Part shown: piece by piece, positions 1-7,983 of the stretch
Layout: every line of letters starts with the position of its first letter
How positions within the stretch are numbered: the first letter of the stretch is position 1
DNA from: a virus
Virus record (IMG/VR): IMGVR_UViG_3300032242_000972
Location: 1 to 34,419 of that record
DNA: 34,419 nt
Direction: 5' to 3' (one strand)
Notes under the pieces: generated by a model
What the model was told of the DNA's origin: nothing
Database searches by the model: none
Seen by the model: the letters and a program-made list of their open reading frames with translations, nothing else
Made by a program: the position numbers and the translations under genes

Positions 1-2
1 AT

Positions 3-209
3 CATGTGCTGCCTAAGGGTTGGACAGTGGACGACCACAACCATCTCCGATACACGGCACCAGCAGCCCGACCAACGCCGTTGAGTTCACTGCATCACAC
101 ATCCACGACGCACGTTCACGTCCACTTGAACGCCAAAGAGATTCAACGGCAAGTCATTAAGCAAACGAACCAGTACAAGGTTCGTAACGGTGCAACGAGG
201 TTGACCTGA
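3..209 (+). CDS. 3' end of a probable tape measure / tail protein (partial)
   Basis: The frame is open to the left edge of the window, so this is the C-terminal 68 residues of a longer protein whose start lies upstream. The GTG at 6 is just the first start-like codon in view. The tail contains a His/Val-rich beta stretch (HVHVHLNAKEI) followed by a short basic end, a pattern I associate with the C-termini of tape measure or other large tail proteins of actinophages. The stop overlaps the ATG of the next tail gene (TGATG), so the two are translationally coupled. The tape-measure call is inferred mainly from position, directly upstream of a distal-tail-type protein. Confidence 0.55.
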   Translation, partial: HVLPKGWTVDDHNHLRYTAPAARPTPLSSLHHTSTTHVHVHLNAKEIQRQVIKQTNQYKVRNGATRLT

Positions 210-3200
210 TGGCACAGGACTGGCCGATATTAGGCGTAGCGGTCGCGTTCACCGGCGACCCAAACAATGCGAGCGCAACCTACGGCTGGACGGACATCAC
301 CAGTCGAGTGTTGGAAATCAAAACCAAGCAAGGCCGCGAGTACGAGTTATCGAACACGGAGGCCGGGGATTGCACGTTCACACTCAACAATGATGACGGC
401 GCATTAGACCCGACAAATACGTCATCGCCGTACTACCCCAATGTGACTCCGTATCGGCGGATTCGTGTGGCGGCACAGTACGGCACTGGAAACATTTTGA
501 ACGATCAGAACAGCAACCACCCAGACGCTCCGGTCATCTGGAGTGATTCGTCGTTTGAGGTTGGCATAAGTCACTGGACTGCAAATGGACCGACAGTGCT
601 GCCAGTTCTTGTCCGTTCAACCGCAGACAAGCATGACGGAACCACGTCCATGCTGATGACATGTGGCGCAAACGCTTTGAACGCTTCCGGCGTGGCTAAT
701 CTGGCATCGCTTAACGTTCCAACAATTCTCGGCCAGCAGTACACGTTCAGCACTTGGCTGAAGGTCAACGCCTTACCGGCATCTGGCACGGTAGGAATTC
801 TTGTCAACGGAATTGCTTTTGGCCCAACGACGACAACGGTTGGTTCATGGTTGCAACTGTCGATGACATTCACCGCCGTTGACTGGTACAGCACCGTCGG
901 GGTCTATACGGGCGGCGCAGCGACAACAAGTTCCCATTCGTTGTACATCGACAGCGTGGTTGTCAATCCGGGCGCAAGCGCAACGCCATACCGACACATC
1001 TGGGTGATCGACGGAGGTGTCAGAACCACCGCCGTTGATGGATGGATCACTCAAACAGCCAACGTGCAAGTGAGTCAGGCGCTAAACGTTGGTCTGAACG
1101 ACAACAACAGTCTGGCAGTGGTCACCTCTGCAACTGCCACACCAGTTGTCAACGCCTACTTAAGCGGCACGTACGGCTTTCCGGTTACGCCTACCCAAAA
1201 AGTTGCATTGCAGGTGCAAGGCTTGGCAACCGTTGCCGGTAGAACCATGCGCTTGTCAGCGTACTTCTACAACTCCGGGGGAACTCTGCTTTCGCTTCCG
1301 CAGATTGGAACCGATGCAACCTTGTCCACTACTCAATGGACTCAGATCGCTGGAACGGTTACTGTTCCGGCCACTGCCGCAACGTGCGTTCTCAATGTGA
1401 CGTTTCCAAGCGGAATGGGTGCCAACGAAACCGCCTACCTGACAAATGGAATGTTTGAAAGCAATGTTGCCTCTGTAGGAGATTACGCTGACACCTACAC
1501 CGGAACGTTGGTTCAGCCATTGTTCACCGGCTACGTCGAACGCTGGCCGATGAAGTTTCTCAACAGTGGTTTCCAGTCGCGTGTGGAAATTACGGCAGTG
1601 GATACGTTAGGCGTTTATGGACTGACACGCATGAAGAACTGTGTGGTCGCTGACTTCCAGCAAGATTACGTGACTAGCGGAACCGCCAACGGATTCAAGG
1701 CTTCCTACTGGCCGCTCACCGAAAACTTAACGCTTGCTCAAACCACTGGAACACAGGTTGGTGGACAGCAAGGCTCGTCCAATGCTGTGCTGACGTTGAC
1801 ACAAACCGGAGCGGGTGGCGTTGCCGCCTTGGGGTCCACCACGTACATCACGGCAGCAGACGGCCTGACTGGCTTAACGTTGACACCCACAACAGTGACA
1901 ACAGATGGCGCATACCTGAAAGCGAACTTGACAGGTACGCAAACGGTCGGCGGCCTCAACCTCGGTGTCACGTTCGAGATGGCGTTCAAAGCCAACGCAA
2001 ACGCAAGCGGAAACACGTTGATGATTTGCTGGCCGTCCAGCAGGAAACAGAACAGCACCTACTATTTCTCGTCGTCCGTTACGGCATCCGGCTATCTATG
2101 GAATATCTGGTACGACGGAATCGGCAGTTCCGGTGCCACGTTTATCGGTAGCACCAACTTGATTGACAATGCGGTCCATCACTTTGCCGTCACATGGGCA
2201 CCAACCGCAACGGGCTACACGCTTACGTCATACCTAGACGGAGTGGTGCAATACAACGGCGCTTACCCGGACACGCCCTACACCACACCAATCATGGATT
2301 CGTACTTGATTGGTGGGCCAGCAGCGGGCGCATCGTTTGGTCGCTTATTCAGCGGAACCATCGGCCATATCGCTATGCACCCAACAGCCCTATCGGCCTC
2401 ACGCATCGCTTCACATGCGGCAGCAATACGTACCGGATTCACTGGCGACACCACAGGTGCACGCATCAACCGTTTACTAGGTTGGGCCAACTTCAACGGA
2501 CCCAAAAGCATTGCCACCGGAAACTCAACATTAGGGCCAGCCAGCAGCCTTGAAGGCGCAACACTTCCCGACGCTCTGCAATCTGCCGCTGACACTGAAA
2601 GCGGACTGGTGTACGTGGACGGCGGTGGACGTGTCACCTTCACCAGCCGCCAAACACGATTCAGTGCCAACACCAATTTCGTGGCAGGCGAGAAAGACAC
2701 GTTCGGGGAACTGCCATATGACAGCGACATCGCTTTCGATTACGACCCGCAGAAGGTGTACAACCAAATCCAGTTCTCACGTAACCAAGGCGTATCAACC
2801 AACGTGTCGGACGTAACCTCGCAAGCGAAGTATTTCCAACGTGTTTTGAACCGCACCTTGTACATGAACACGGATACGGAAGTTGTGTCGGCGGCCAACT
2901 GGTTCTTGAACCGCTACAAAGACCCGCACCTGCGAGTAAGCGTGTTGGAGTTTGATCTGGCGACGCTGAGTAGATGGCAGCAACTTCTGCCGCTTGCGTT
3001 GTCTCAAAAATTGCAGGTCAAACGGCGCACAACAGCGGGCAATGTTGTGACGTTGGATGCGTTCCTTGAATTGTTGGAACACCACATAACGCCGGATTCG
3101 TGGAAGATCAGCGCGCAAGCCACCCCGGCATCTTTTAGTACCGGATGGATCATGGGTAATTCTGCGATTGGTAATCCTCTAGGACCGGCAAATCCTCTAG

Positions 3201-3253
3201 CACCGGCAAACATCAACTCGATCATCGGTCAAACAACCACTGTCGCTTATTAG
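209..3253 (+). CDS. Minor tail protein with carbohydrate-binding and LamG-like modules
   Basis: 1014 residues. The N-terminus (about residues 1-95: W-x-DITSRV, a repeated beta pattern, then SPYYPNVTPYRRIRV) matches the start of siphovirus distal/minor tail proteins. Two beta-sandwich regions at about 113-255 and 275-425 resemble CBM4/9-like modules (SSFEVGISHW, then a YTFSTWLKV-type strand). Residues about 495-740 look like a LamG/concanavalin-like lectin domain (FEMAFKAN, HHFAVTW, YLDGVVQY). The C-terminal part (about 760-990) resembles the conserved end of these tail proteins. The protein probably sits at the tail tip and touches host-surface glycans. It is coupled to the upstream gene by a 1-base overlap and followed after 9 bases by the next tail gene. 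The family-level call is firm; ligand specificity is unknown. Confidence 0.85.
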   Translation: MAQDWPILGVAVAFTGDPNNASATYGWTDITSRVLEIKTKQGREYELSNTEAGDCTFTLNNDDGALDPTNTSSPYYPNVTPYRRIRVAAQYGTGNILNDQNSNHPDAPVIWSDSSFEVGISHWTANGPTVLPVLVRSTADKHDGTTSMLMTCGANALNASGVANLASLNVPTILGQQYTFSTWLKVNALPASGTVGILVNGIAFGPTTTTVGSWLQLSMTFTAVDWYSTVGVYTGGAATTSSHSLYIDSVVVNPGASATPYRHIWVIDGGVRTTAVDGWITQTANVQVSQALNVGLNDNNSLAVVTSATATPVVNAYLSGTYGFPVTPTQKVALQVQGLATVAGRTMRLSAYFYNSGGTLLSLPQIGTDATLSTTQWTQIAGTVTVPATAATCVLNVTFPSGMGANETAYLTNGMFESNVASVGDYADTYTGTLVQPLFTGYVERWPMKFLNSGFQSRVEITAVDTLGVYGLTRMKNCVVADFQQDYVTSGTANGFKASYWPLTENLTLAQTTGTQVGGQQGSSNAVLTLTQTGAGGVAALGSTTYITAADGLTGLTLTPTTVTTDGAYLKANLTGTQTVGGLNLGVTFEMAFKANANASGNTLMICWPSSRKQNSTYYFSSSVTASGYLWNIWYDGIGSSGATFIGSTNLIDNAVHHFAVTWAPTATGYTLTSYLDGVVQYNGAYPDTPYTTPIMDSYLIGGPAAGASFGRLFSGTIGHIAMHPTALSASRIASHAAAIRTGFTGDTTGARINRLLGWANFNGPKSIATGNSTLGPASSLEGATLPDALQSAADTESGLVYVDGGGRVTFTSRQTRFSANTNFVAGEKDTFGELPYDSDIAFDYDPQKVYNQIQFSRNQGVSTNVSDVTSQAKYFQRVLNRTLYMNTDTEVVSAANWFLNRYKDPHLRVSVLEFDLATLSRWQQLLPLALSQKLQVKRRTTAGNVVTLDAFLELLEHHITPDSWKISAQATPASFSTGWIMGNSAIGNPLGPANPLAPANINSIIGQTTTVAY
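3173..3208 (+). repeat. 18-bp tandem near-repeat in the tail gene
   Basis: Two adjacent 18-bp units (3173-3190 and 3191-3208) differ at one base and encode NPLGPA-NPLAPA near the C-terminus of the minor tail protein. This is probably a slippage-prone proline-rich linker. Confidence 0.8.
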
Positions 3254-3262
3254 GAGGAAATA

Positions 3263-3793
3263 ATGGCGTGGACACCACCGCCGAGCATGACAGCGGGAAC
3301 GCTGGTCACCGAAACGTATTGGAACACCAACGTTCAAGCGAACCTGCTCTACCTGTACTCGCAGATCACTGCCCCTCCGTACTGTTCGTTAAAAGGCACA
3401 ACAGCGCAAACTCTTACCACGGGAACTACTTATTATTCGCTCCTGTTTGACACCGAGATTGACGACGCCAGCAACATGCACGTCAGCGGCAACACAGCAG
3501 CCATCGTTGTCCCGTCTGCGGGTGTGTACATGGTCAACGGTGGATGGTCGGCAAGTGTTACAACAGGCAATGTAATCCGAATTGCTTATGCCGTGAATGG
3601 AACATCCGCCGATGACACATACGTTCAGATTCCTTCAACTGGTGGTTTTTTTGGGGTAACCCTGAGCCGGTATGTGCGTCTAGCCGCAGGCGACTCTGTA
3701 ACGCTCCAAGCGTTATCTACTCAGGCTGGCCTTCCTGTGGCCGTCAGTGCCCAAGCGCGCCCGTATTTTCAAGTTCGATGGGTCGGCCTGTAA
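3263..3793 (+). CDS. Small tail / receptor-binding-like protein (C1q/TNF-like jelly roll)
   Basis: 176 residues, preceded by a strong ribosome-binding site (AGGAGG at 3252-3257). The N-terminal segment (about 1-35, WTPPPSMTAGTLVTETYWNTN) resembles the short attachment region of actinophage tail proteins that begin this way. The rest is beta-rich, with FDTEIDDASNMHV, GVYMVNGGWSAS and RYVRLAAGDSVTLQAL, like the strand order of C1q/TNF-type trimeric knobs. It is likely a virion tip or fibre-head protein that helps bind the host. The position between the minor tail and lysis genes supports this. The fold call is from pattern only. Confidence 0.65.
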   Translation: MAWTPPPSMTAGTLVTETYWNTNVQANLLYLYSQITAPPYCSLKGTTAQTLTTGTTYYSLLFDTEIDDASNMHVSGNTAAIVVPSAGVYMVNGGWSASVTTGNVIRIAYAVNGTSADDTYVQIPSTGGFFGVTLSRYVRLAAGDSVTLQALSTQAGLPVAVSAQARPYFQVRWVGL

Positions 3794-3841
3794 ACCGTTT
3801 CACCCCAACACAATCCCCCTGACCGAAAGGGTCTATTCGCC

Positions 3842-4102
3842 ATGTCTGGAATCCTTGACCGCCTCCCCGCCTCCGTCCGCCACTTCCTGTTCAGCGTCGG
3901 TGCCATCCTTGCGCTCGCCGGACTCGACTGGCTGCAAGCCAACTACACGACGCTGAACATTCCGCAGCCCATCATCGGCATCATCGCCATGCTGATTCCG
4001 GTGGCTGTCGCCTACCTAACTCCCATCACGAATCAGTACGGAGTGGGCGCTGCTGATATTGCCAACGCTGTCAACGGCACGGACACGCAGCAGGGAGCCT
4101 GA
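3842..4102 (+). CDS. Holin-like protein with two membrane segments
   Basis: 86 residues with two hydrophobic spans, about 11-30 (FLFSVGAILALAGLDWL) and 43-62 (IIGIIAMLIPVAVAYLTPI), and a short polar tail. Size, topology and placement directly before the endolysin are typical of a phage holin, which forms the inner-membrane lesion that times lysis. An AAAGG-type ribosome-binding site lies about 10 bases upstream. Only one base separates its stop from the endolysin ATG. Holins share little sequence, so the call rests on topology and context. Confidence 0.8.
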   Translation: MSGILDRLPASVRHFLFSVGAILALAGLDWLQANYTTLNIPQPIIGIIAMLIPVAVAYLTPITNQYGVGAADIANAVNGTDTQQGA

Positions 4103-4103
4103 C

Positions 4104-5459
4104 ATGGGCGACGTATCACTCAACGGCTGGCCCGTGTTGGACGATGGTGATCCGCGCCTTGCCACGGGAACCATCCCCGGCACTGACCGCAAAATCACAA
4201 CGAACAAGGCGTGCCTTCCACTGTTCTTGCATTTCTGCGCCGCATGGAACAAAGAGATGCCAGCACGTTTGAAGTTGACCGATCACCGCAACGAAGTTGA
4301 TTCGTGGGAGGTGCGACAAGCGCGAGCCGCGTCCGGCTACAGCGACCATGCGTCCGCCACGGCGATCGACCTTGCCTACAGGATTTTGCTGGCAGATAAC
4401 CAGAGGCACATGACCGATCAAGAGCAGGCAATCCTTAAAAGGATTCTGGCTCGTTACCGTTGCGCCGACGGCCACCAAGTGCTCGCCAACGGGTACGCAT
4501 GGGGCAAAGTGGACGAAATGCACACCGAACTCAGCATGGCATGGGAAGAACACGCTTTGCGGAATACGACAGCCGCCGATGTTGCCGAAGTGACTAAGCG
4601 GTTGAAGATTCGCCCGGACGGCACCGTGTCCATCATTAGCAAGATTCTTGCTCCGGTGGCACCGAAGCCGAAGCCGGTTCCCGTTGTGGCTAAAGGCTCG
4701 GTGTGGTGCAGTCAATTCTTGACCGCGCAAGGTTTGACCGGTGCCACTCACAAACTGGTGTGGACGTTGGCCGGTCGTGAATCCGGTTGGGATGCTGCCA
4801 GCATTTACCCCGCCGGGAACCATGATTGGACAGCCGAACAACCGCCATACGACTGCGGATTGCTACAGGTCAACTCAACGCACCTACCGGAAATTCGCAC
4901 CATGTTTGGCCCATCAGCCAACATGCGAGCGATGCTCGATCCGGTCAACAACCTCCGGTTCTCGGCGCACCTGTCCAAGAATTGGACGGACATGACCGCG
5001 TGGGGTATTGGTGGCGTGAATGCGGATGGAAGCATCCGCTTCGACTGGTCGCAATATCCGCAGGCGTGGTTGAACAAGATTGTGGCTCCGGGTGTGACAC
5101 AGCAGCATGAATCCGAGCAGTCGTTCCTTGCCATCTGGAAGCAGTACGTGGCGCCCGGCGTTGTCCCGCCTGCACCTAAGCCAACACCCAAACCAGTGCC
5201 GAAGCCCGGCGTCGTGGTGAGTCTTGCGGCGCTCATTAAGCATGATCCGGCAGCGGTGAAGGCTGTACAGGTGGCCTTGAACGGCGTGGTTGGTAGCGGG
5301 TTGACGGTTGACGGATTGTGGGGGCCAAAAACTCAACTGGCCTACGACAAGTTCCGCGTCAACATGATGGGCCTATCTGGTAGTGCTGCCGCTGGTTTGC
5401 CCGGTGTTCAATCGTTGACGGCGTTGGGTAAGGCTGCCGGATTTACGGTGGTGGCTTGA
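4104..5459 (+). CDS. Modular endolysin: M15-type peptidase + lysozyme-like domain + peptidoglycan-binding domain
   Basis: 451 residues; the ATG at 4104 follows the holin stop by one base, so an in-frame start further upstream inside the holin gene is unlikely. Domain 1 (about 1-150) looks like a D-Ala-D-Ala/VanY-type M15 peptidase: S80-D-H82, D89 (ATAIDL) and E138-M-H140 are plausible zinc ligands. After a Pro/Lys linker (186-194), domain 2 (about 198-330) resembles a transglycosylase/lysozyme-like fold, with E226 in GRESGWD as the likely catalytic acid, followed by CGLLQVNSTH. A second Pro/Lys linker (355-369) leads to a C-terminal peptidoglycan-binding-like domain (about 373-451; VDGLWGPKTQLAYDKF). 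It would cut peptide and glycan bonds of the host wall at lysis. Confidence 0.9.
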   Translation: MGDVSLNGWPVLDDGDPRLATGTIPGTDRKITTNKACLPLFLHFCAAWNKEMPARLKLTDHRNEVDSWEVRQARAASGYSDHASATAIDLAYRILLADNQRHMTDQEQAILKRILARYRCADGHQVLANGYAWGKVDEMHTELSMAWEEHALRNTTAADVAEVTKRLKIRPDGTVSIISKILAPVAPKPKPVPVVAKGSVWCSQFLTAQGLTGATHKLVWTLAGRESGWDAASIYPAGNHDWTAEQPPYDCGLLQVNSTHLPEIRTMFGPSANMRAMLDPVNNLRFSAHLSKNWTDMTAWGIGGVNADGSIRFDWSQYPQAWLNKIVAPGVTQQHESEQSFLAIWKQYVAPGVVPPAPKPTPKPVPKPGVVVSLAALIKHDPAAVKAVQVALNGVVGSGLTVDGLWGPKTQLAYDKFRVNMMGLSGSAAAGLPGVQSLTALGKAAGFTVVA

Positions 5460-5563
5460 TGCGTCCAGAAAATGTTGCCATCGGGTTCATGTTCGTTGCG
5501 CTGGCTGTCACCGGAGCATTTGTGGGGCAGTTGGCCTACCGCATGTTCACTGAGAAAAAGTGA
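5459..5563 (+). CDS. 34-residue single-span membrane protein in the lysis cassette
   Basis: Begins with an ATG overlapping the endolysin stop by one base (TGATG) and ends six bases before the next ATG. One hydrophobic segment at about residues 7-25 (AIGFMFVALAVTGAFVGQL) is followed by a basic end (TEKK). Position suggests a lysis accessory such as a second holin or antiholin, but no family is recognisable. Confidence 0.6.
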   Translation: MRPENVAIGFMFVALAVTGAFVGQLAYRMFTEKK

Positions 5564-5569
5564 TCCGCC

Positions 5570-5926
5570 ATGTTGAACCCGGATCAGTTGGCGCTTGTTG
5601 CTGAATGGGCGCAAATCCTTTCAGTGTTAGCGGCAGCAATTTTTGGCGCATACAAGGTGCGCCAAGCGTTGGATCGGCGAGACGCCGAATTGGAAAACCG
5701 GATCGAACGAACCGAGGTGGATCGGGAGCGGTTGATAACCGAACTCACCGACGTAAAAGCCCAACTCCGTAAAGAGTTCAGTGGTAACAGTGGCGGCATT
5801 CGTGAAGCCATCAACCGGATCGGTGTGACCGTGGAACGTGTTGATGACAAAGCCGACCGCGTTGCCTTGGAGGTTGCGGAATTGCGTGGACGGTTCGATC
5901 AACACCTGACAGAGCCGCCCCGCTAA
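5570..5926 (+). CDS. Membrane-anchored coiled-coil lysis-cassette protein
   Basis: 118 residues. A hydrophobic span at about 12-30 (EWAQILSVLAAAIFGAYKV) is followed by a long charged helical region (about 31-110) with heptad-like spacing: ENRIERTEVDRERLITEL, then VERVDDKADRVALEVAELRG. Small proteins with one N-terminal span plus a coiled coil are common downstream of actinophage endolysins, where they are thought to act as a second holin or spanin-like factor. A perfect hairpin follows the gene. Function is inferred from topology and position only. Confidence 0.65.
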   Translation: MLNPDQLALVAEWAQILSVLAAAIFGAYKVRQALDRRDAELENRIERTEVDRERLITELTDVKAQLRKEFSGNSGGIREAINRIGVTVERVDDKADRVALEVAELRGRFDQHLTEPPR

Positions 5927-5931
5927 CCATG

Positions 5932-5956
5932 CCCTGCCACGTATGAGGTGGCAGGG
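5932..5956 (+). terminator. Hairpin after the lysis cassette
   Basis: A perfect 9-bp stem (CCCTGCCAC / GTGGCAGGG) with a 7-base loop sits six bases after the stop of the coiled-coil gene. No T-tract follows, so it may be a weak or partial terminator or an RNA-stabilising structure. Confidence 0.55.
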
Positions 5957-5970
5957 ATTGGAGGAACGAC

Positions 5971-6192
5971 ATGGCTGGACTACGAGAAGCCCTCAGCGTT
6001 GACCCCATAAGAACATGCCGCGTCCGGGAAATTCTTGAGCAATTGGACAAGGATGACCGCGCGGCGCTGTTGGAAGCATTGTCTTGCCGCAGCGGCAATC
6101 ACATTGCAGGCGTGCTGAAACGTGCTGGCTATCCGGTGTCAGACACAACAATCCGCACGCACAAGCGCGGAGATTGTGCCTGCGGTGGGTGA
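5971..6192 (+). CDS. Small helix-turn-helix protein
   Basis: 73 residues with GGAGG at 5960-5964 before the ATG. An N-terminal helical segment (CRVREILEQLDKDDRAALLEAL) precedes a recognisable HTH-like stretch: HIAGVLKRAGYPVSDTTIRTHKRG, shown here only by its key residues G49, D58, T59 and R62-H64. It ends CACGG. This compact organisation recurs in actinophages, where such proteins are annotated as HTH or small terminase-like. Here a separate small terminase candidate lies by the large subunit, so a regulatory DNA-binding role is more likely. No partner can be named. Confidence 0.65.
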   Translation: MAGLREALSVDPIRTCRVREILEQLDKDDRAALLEALSCRSGNHIAGVLKRAGYPVSDTTIRTHKRGDCACGG

Positions 6193-6214
6193 GGTAGCGG
6201 AAGCATTCGCCGGT

Positions 6215-6955
6215 ATGGCGCCGCGAATCCTGTGCCTTGATATTGAGACAGCGCCAGCCATTGCTCACGTTTGGGGCTTGTACAACCAGAACGTCGGGCT
6301 GAACCAAATCGTGGAGCCGGGTCGCGTCCTGTGTTTTGCGGCGCGTTGGCACAACCAGAAACAGGTCATGTATTGGTCAGAGTTCCATGATGGTCGTGCC
6401 GCCATGTTGGATGCCGCTGAACGGTTGCTAACTGACGCCGACATCATCGTCCACTACAACGGGACACGGTTTGATCTACCGCATCTCCGCACCGCGTTGG
6501 CATTGGACAATCGGAAACCTGTTCCACCGGTGCGAGAAGTTGACCTGCTGCGAGTGGTGCGGCGCGTGTTCAAGTTCCAATCCAACAAACTGGATTTCGT
6601 TGCTCAGCAATTAGGGCTGGGTGGCAAGGTCAAACATGAGGGCCACGACCTGTGGGTGAAATGTTTAGCCGGTGATCCCAAAGCATGGGATCGGATGCGC
6701 CGATACAACAAACGCGACGTGGACTTGACGTTCGACTTGTACGACCGGCTATCGCCGTGGATACCAACCCATCCGCATTACGGATTGTGGACAAGAGAAG
6801 AAGCATCGTGTCCGCGTTGTGGCTCCACCAATCTGACTCACCGTGGATGGACACGGACAGCCGTCACCACTTACGCGCGGATGCAGTGCGAATGCGGTGG
6901 TTGGGTTCGGATGAATCACGTCAAGGCGAGAACCACCACTCGGCCAGTTACATGA
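6215..6955 (+). CDS. RNase H-fold 3'-5' exonuclease (DnaQ/YprB-like) with C-terminal zinc ribbon
   Basis: 246 residues from the ATG at 6215. The exonuclease I motif (CLDIETAP, D9 and E11) begins right after it. Exo II-like YNGTRFDLP and exo III-like YNKRDVDLTFDLYDRL follow, the layout of YprB/RNase_H_2 or DnaQ-type nucleases. The C-terminus has a zinc ribbon (CPRCGS, then CECGG). In-frame GTGs at 6176 and 6185, the former with a GGAG three bases upstream, are alternative starts overlapping the HTH gene. Its last codons overlap the next gene (ATGA). It could trim DNA or RNA ends; its place in the late operon rather than the replication block is unusual. Activity is predicted from motifs. Confidence 0.8.
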   Translation: MAPRILCLDIETAPAIAHVWGLYNQNVGLNQIVEPGRVLCFAARWHNQKQVMYWSEFHDGRAAMLDAAERLLTDADIIVHYNGTRFDLPHLRTALALDNRKPVPPVREVDLLRVVRRVFKFQSNKLDFVAQQLGLGGKVKHEGHDLWVKCLAGDPKAWDRMRRYNKRDVDLTFDLYDRLSPWIPTHPHYGLWTREEASCPRCGSTNLTHRGWTRTAVTTYARMQCECGGWVRMNHVKARTTTRPVT

Positions 6956-7122
6956 AACAACCGCTGGCGATTACGGCGTGCAGTCATTCGTGGCGCAATC
7001 CTGCTGAACATGAGGTGTGCCGGTGCGGCTATTCGTTTGCGGATTGGTATCGCAATTCCGGCATCCCAGAAGTGTTGGAAGGTGGGCGAGATGGCAGAAG
7101 CCGAGCGAGTAACAATCCATGA
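6952..7122 (+). CDS. Small Cys/His-containing hypothetical protein
   Basis: 56 residues, with an ATG overlapping the exonuclease stop by four bases (ATGA). The N-terminal half has CSHSW and CRCGYSFADWY, a possible compact zinc-binding knuckle (C10, H12, C27, C29). The C-terminus is basic. Not recognised. Coupling suggests co-expression with the exonuclease. Confidence 0.55.
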   Translation: MKQPLAITACSHSWRNPAEHEVCRCGYSFADWYRNSGIPEVLEGGRDGRSRASNNP

Positions 7123-7327
7123 CGCGCTGACACGTGCCGTCCAGCACGACTTTGGTGATGATGTCCGAGTCACTGCGTTTGTTGCCGCCGTGGAGGTGGT
7201 ATCGCTGACGGATGGCGCTCAGTCGGTGGTGACTTTGGTGGACGATACGTCGCCGTGGTGGCATCTCGCTGGCGTGCTGCTGGCCGCCACCATCAACGAC
7301 GACGACGAATCCGTTAACGATGATTAG
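7091..7327 (+). CDS. Small acidic hypothetical protein
   Basis: 78 residues. The ATG at 7091 is preceded by GGAAGGTGGG, and it overlaps the end of the previous gene by 32 bases. It is predicted alpha/beta with an acidic end (NDDDESVNDD). No recognised domain. The stop lies inside an 8-bp inverted repeat (7315-7340). Confidence 0.55.
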   Translation: MAEAERVTIHDALTRAVQHDFGDDVRVTAFVAAVEVVSLTDGAQSVVTLVDDTSPWWHLAGVLLAATINDDDESVNDD

Positions 7328-7456
7328 CCACCCATCGTTAGCGGAATGAACGATTGTTAGCGACAGCGCAGGGCTACGTCCGTTGGCCCTAAGTAATGGC
7401 GAGGAGATATGTCTGATTTGGGCTAACCATTTGATAACCGCCGTGTGACCAAATGG
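7315..7456 (+). other. Structured non-coding stretch with three inverted repeats
   Basis: Three stems precede the terminator. TAACGATG / CATCGTTA (7315-7322, 7333-7340) is perfect and straddles the stop codon of the previous gene. AGGGC / GCCCT (7370-7374, 7386-7390) is short. CCATTTG / CAAATGG (7427-7433, 7450-7456) is perfect with a 16-base loop. A GAGGAG followed by ATG and a stop after five codons (7410-7427) could be a chance minicistron. No ORF of credible length or tRNA is seen. It may be a structured 3' UTR or small RNA ending at the 7490-7531 terminator. Confidence 0.45.
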
Positions 7457-7489
7457 CTACCATCGTCCGTAACTCTAGGTATAGAAAGT

Positions 7490-7531
7490 CCCGAATTCCG
7501 TTGCAGCCCAACGGGTTTCGGGGTTTTTTTT
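7490..7531 (+). terminator. Rho-independent terminator of the tail/lysis operon
   Basis: Two-part stem: outer CCCGAA (7490-7495) with TTCGGG (7517-7522), inner CCGTTG (7498-7503) with CAACGG (7509-7514), then a run of eight T (7524-7531). The T-run on the + strand makes this a canonical terminator for rightward late transcripts. Confidence 0.9.
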
Positions 7532-7547
7532 ATTTCTGGGTTACAAG

Positions 7548-7587
7548 TTGACATTGCAATAATTGACCCGTACGCGCGCCCGCGCGT
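7548..7587 (+). promoter_or_regulatory. Candidate promoter with downstream dyad for the accessory operon
   Basis: Between the terminator and the first gene of the next operon is a TTGACA (7548-7553) and an extended -10-like TGCAATAAT (7555-7563). The TTGACA has no good -10 at 17 bases, so the extended -10 is the better candidate. A perfect dyad ACGCGCG-CC-CGCGCGT (7572-7587) sits where transcription would begin and could be an operator. Inferred from sequence only. Confidence 0.4.
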
Positions 7588-7618
7588 TCGTTAGATCAAA
7601 CACCGAGGAGGCACCACC

Positions 7619-7756
7619 GTGATCCGCATAGATGTCCCGCAGAGCGACGTTCGCGCAACCGCCGCACGTCTCCGCGAGCAATACCCCGACGCATGGGTGA
7701 TCGCTGAACCCAGCGTCCTGTCAGGCACCTACATCGTCACCGTTTGGGAGGACTAA
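7619..7756 (+). CDS. 45-residue hypothetical protein, first gene of accessory operon
   Basis: GTG start with a strong GAGGAGG (7606-7612) upstream. The protein begins MIRIDVPQSDVRATAARL and ends TYIVTVWED, which suggests a small alpha/beta fold. Two bases separate it from the next ATG. No family recognised. Confidence 0.6.
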   Translation: MIRIDVPQSDVRATAARLREQYPDAWVIAEPSVLSGTYIVTVWED

Positions 7757-7758
7757 TC

Positions 7759-7983
7759 ATGACCACGAAACCGCTAACCGGACGCCGCGTCGCCGCCATC
7801 TTGCGCGGCGCAGGCATTGCCGTTCTGGAAACCGTAACCATGCGCGAGAACGAAACCTGCTCGGAGATGTACAACGTGGACGCCGCCAACCGCGCCGCGC
7901 ATCTGCTGTCCGAACACGGATGGGATGCCCGCGTCGTCAGCATCACCGGTACCGCCAAGCACTTTGTGTGGGTGACGGCATGA
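7759..7983 (+). CDS. Small hypothetical protein
   Basis: 74 residues from the ATG at 7759, chosen over a TTG 15 bases upstream because GGGAGG ends eight bases before it. Helical N-terminus (RRVAAILRGAGIAVLETVTM), then alpha/beta. Its stop overlaps the next ATG (ATGA). No recognised domain. Confidence 0.6.
   Translation: MTTKPLTGRRVAAILRGAGIAVLETVTMRENETCSEMYNVDAANRAAHLLSEHGWDARVVSITGTAKHFVWVTA

Noticed and set aside
4116-4841. Long minus-strand ORF (241 codons) opposite the endolysin
   Set aside because: It lies wholly antisense to a gene with clear catalytic motifs, has no recognisable domain, and looks like a frame kept open by G+C-rich codon use.
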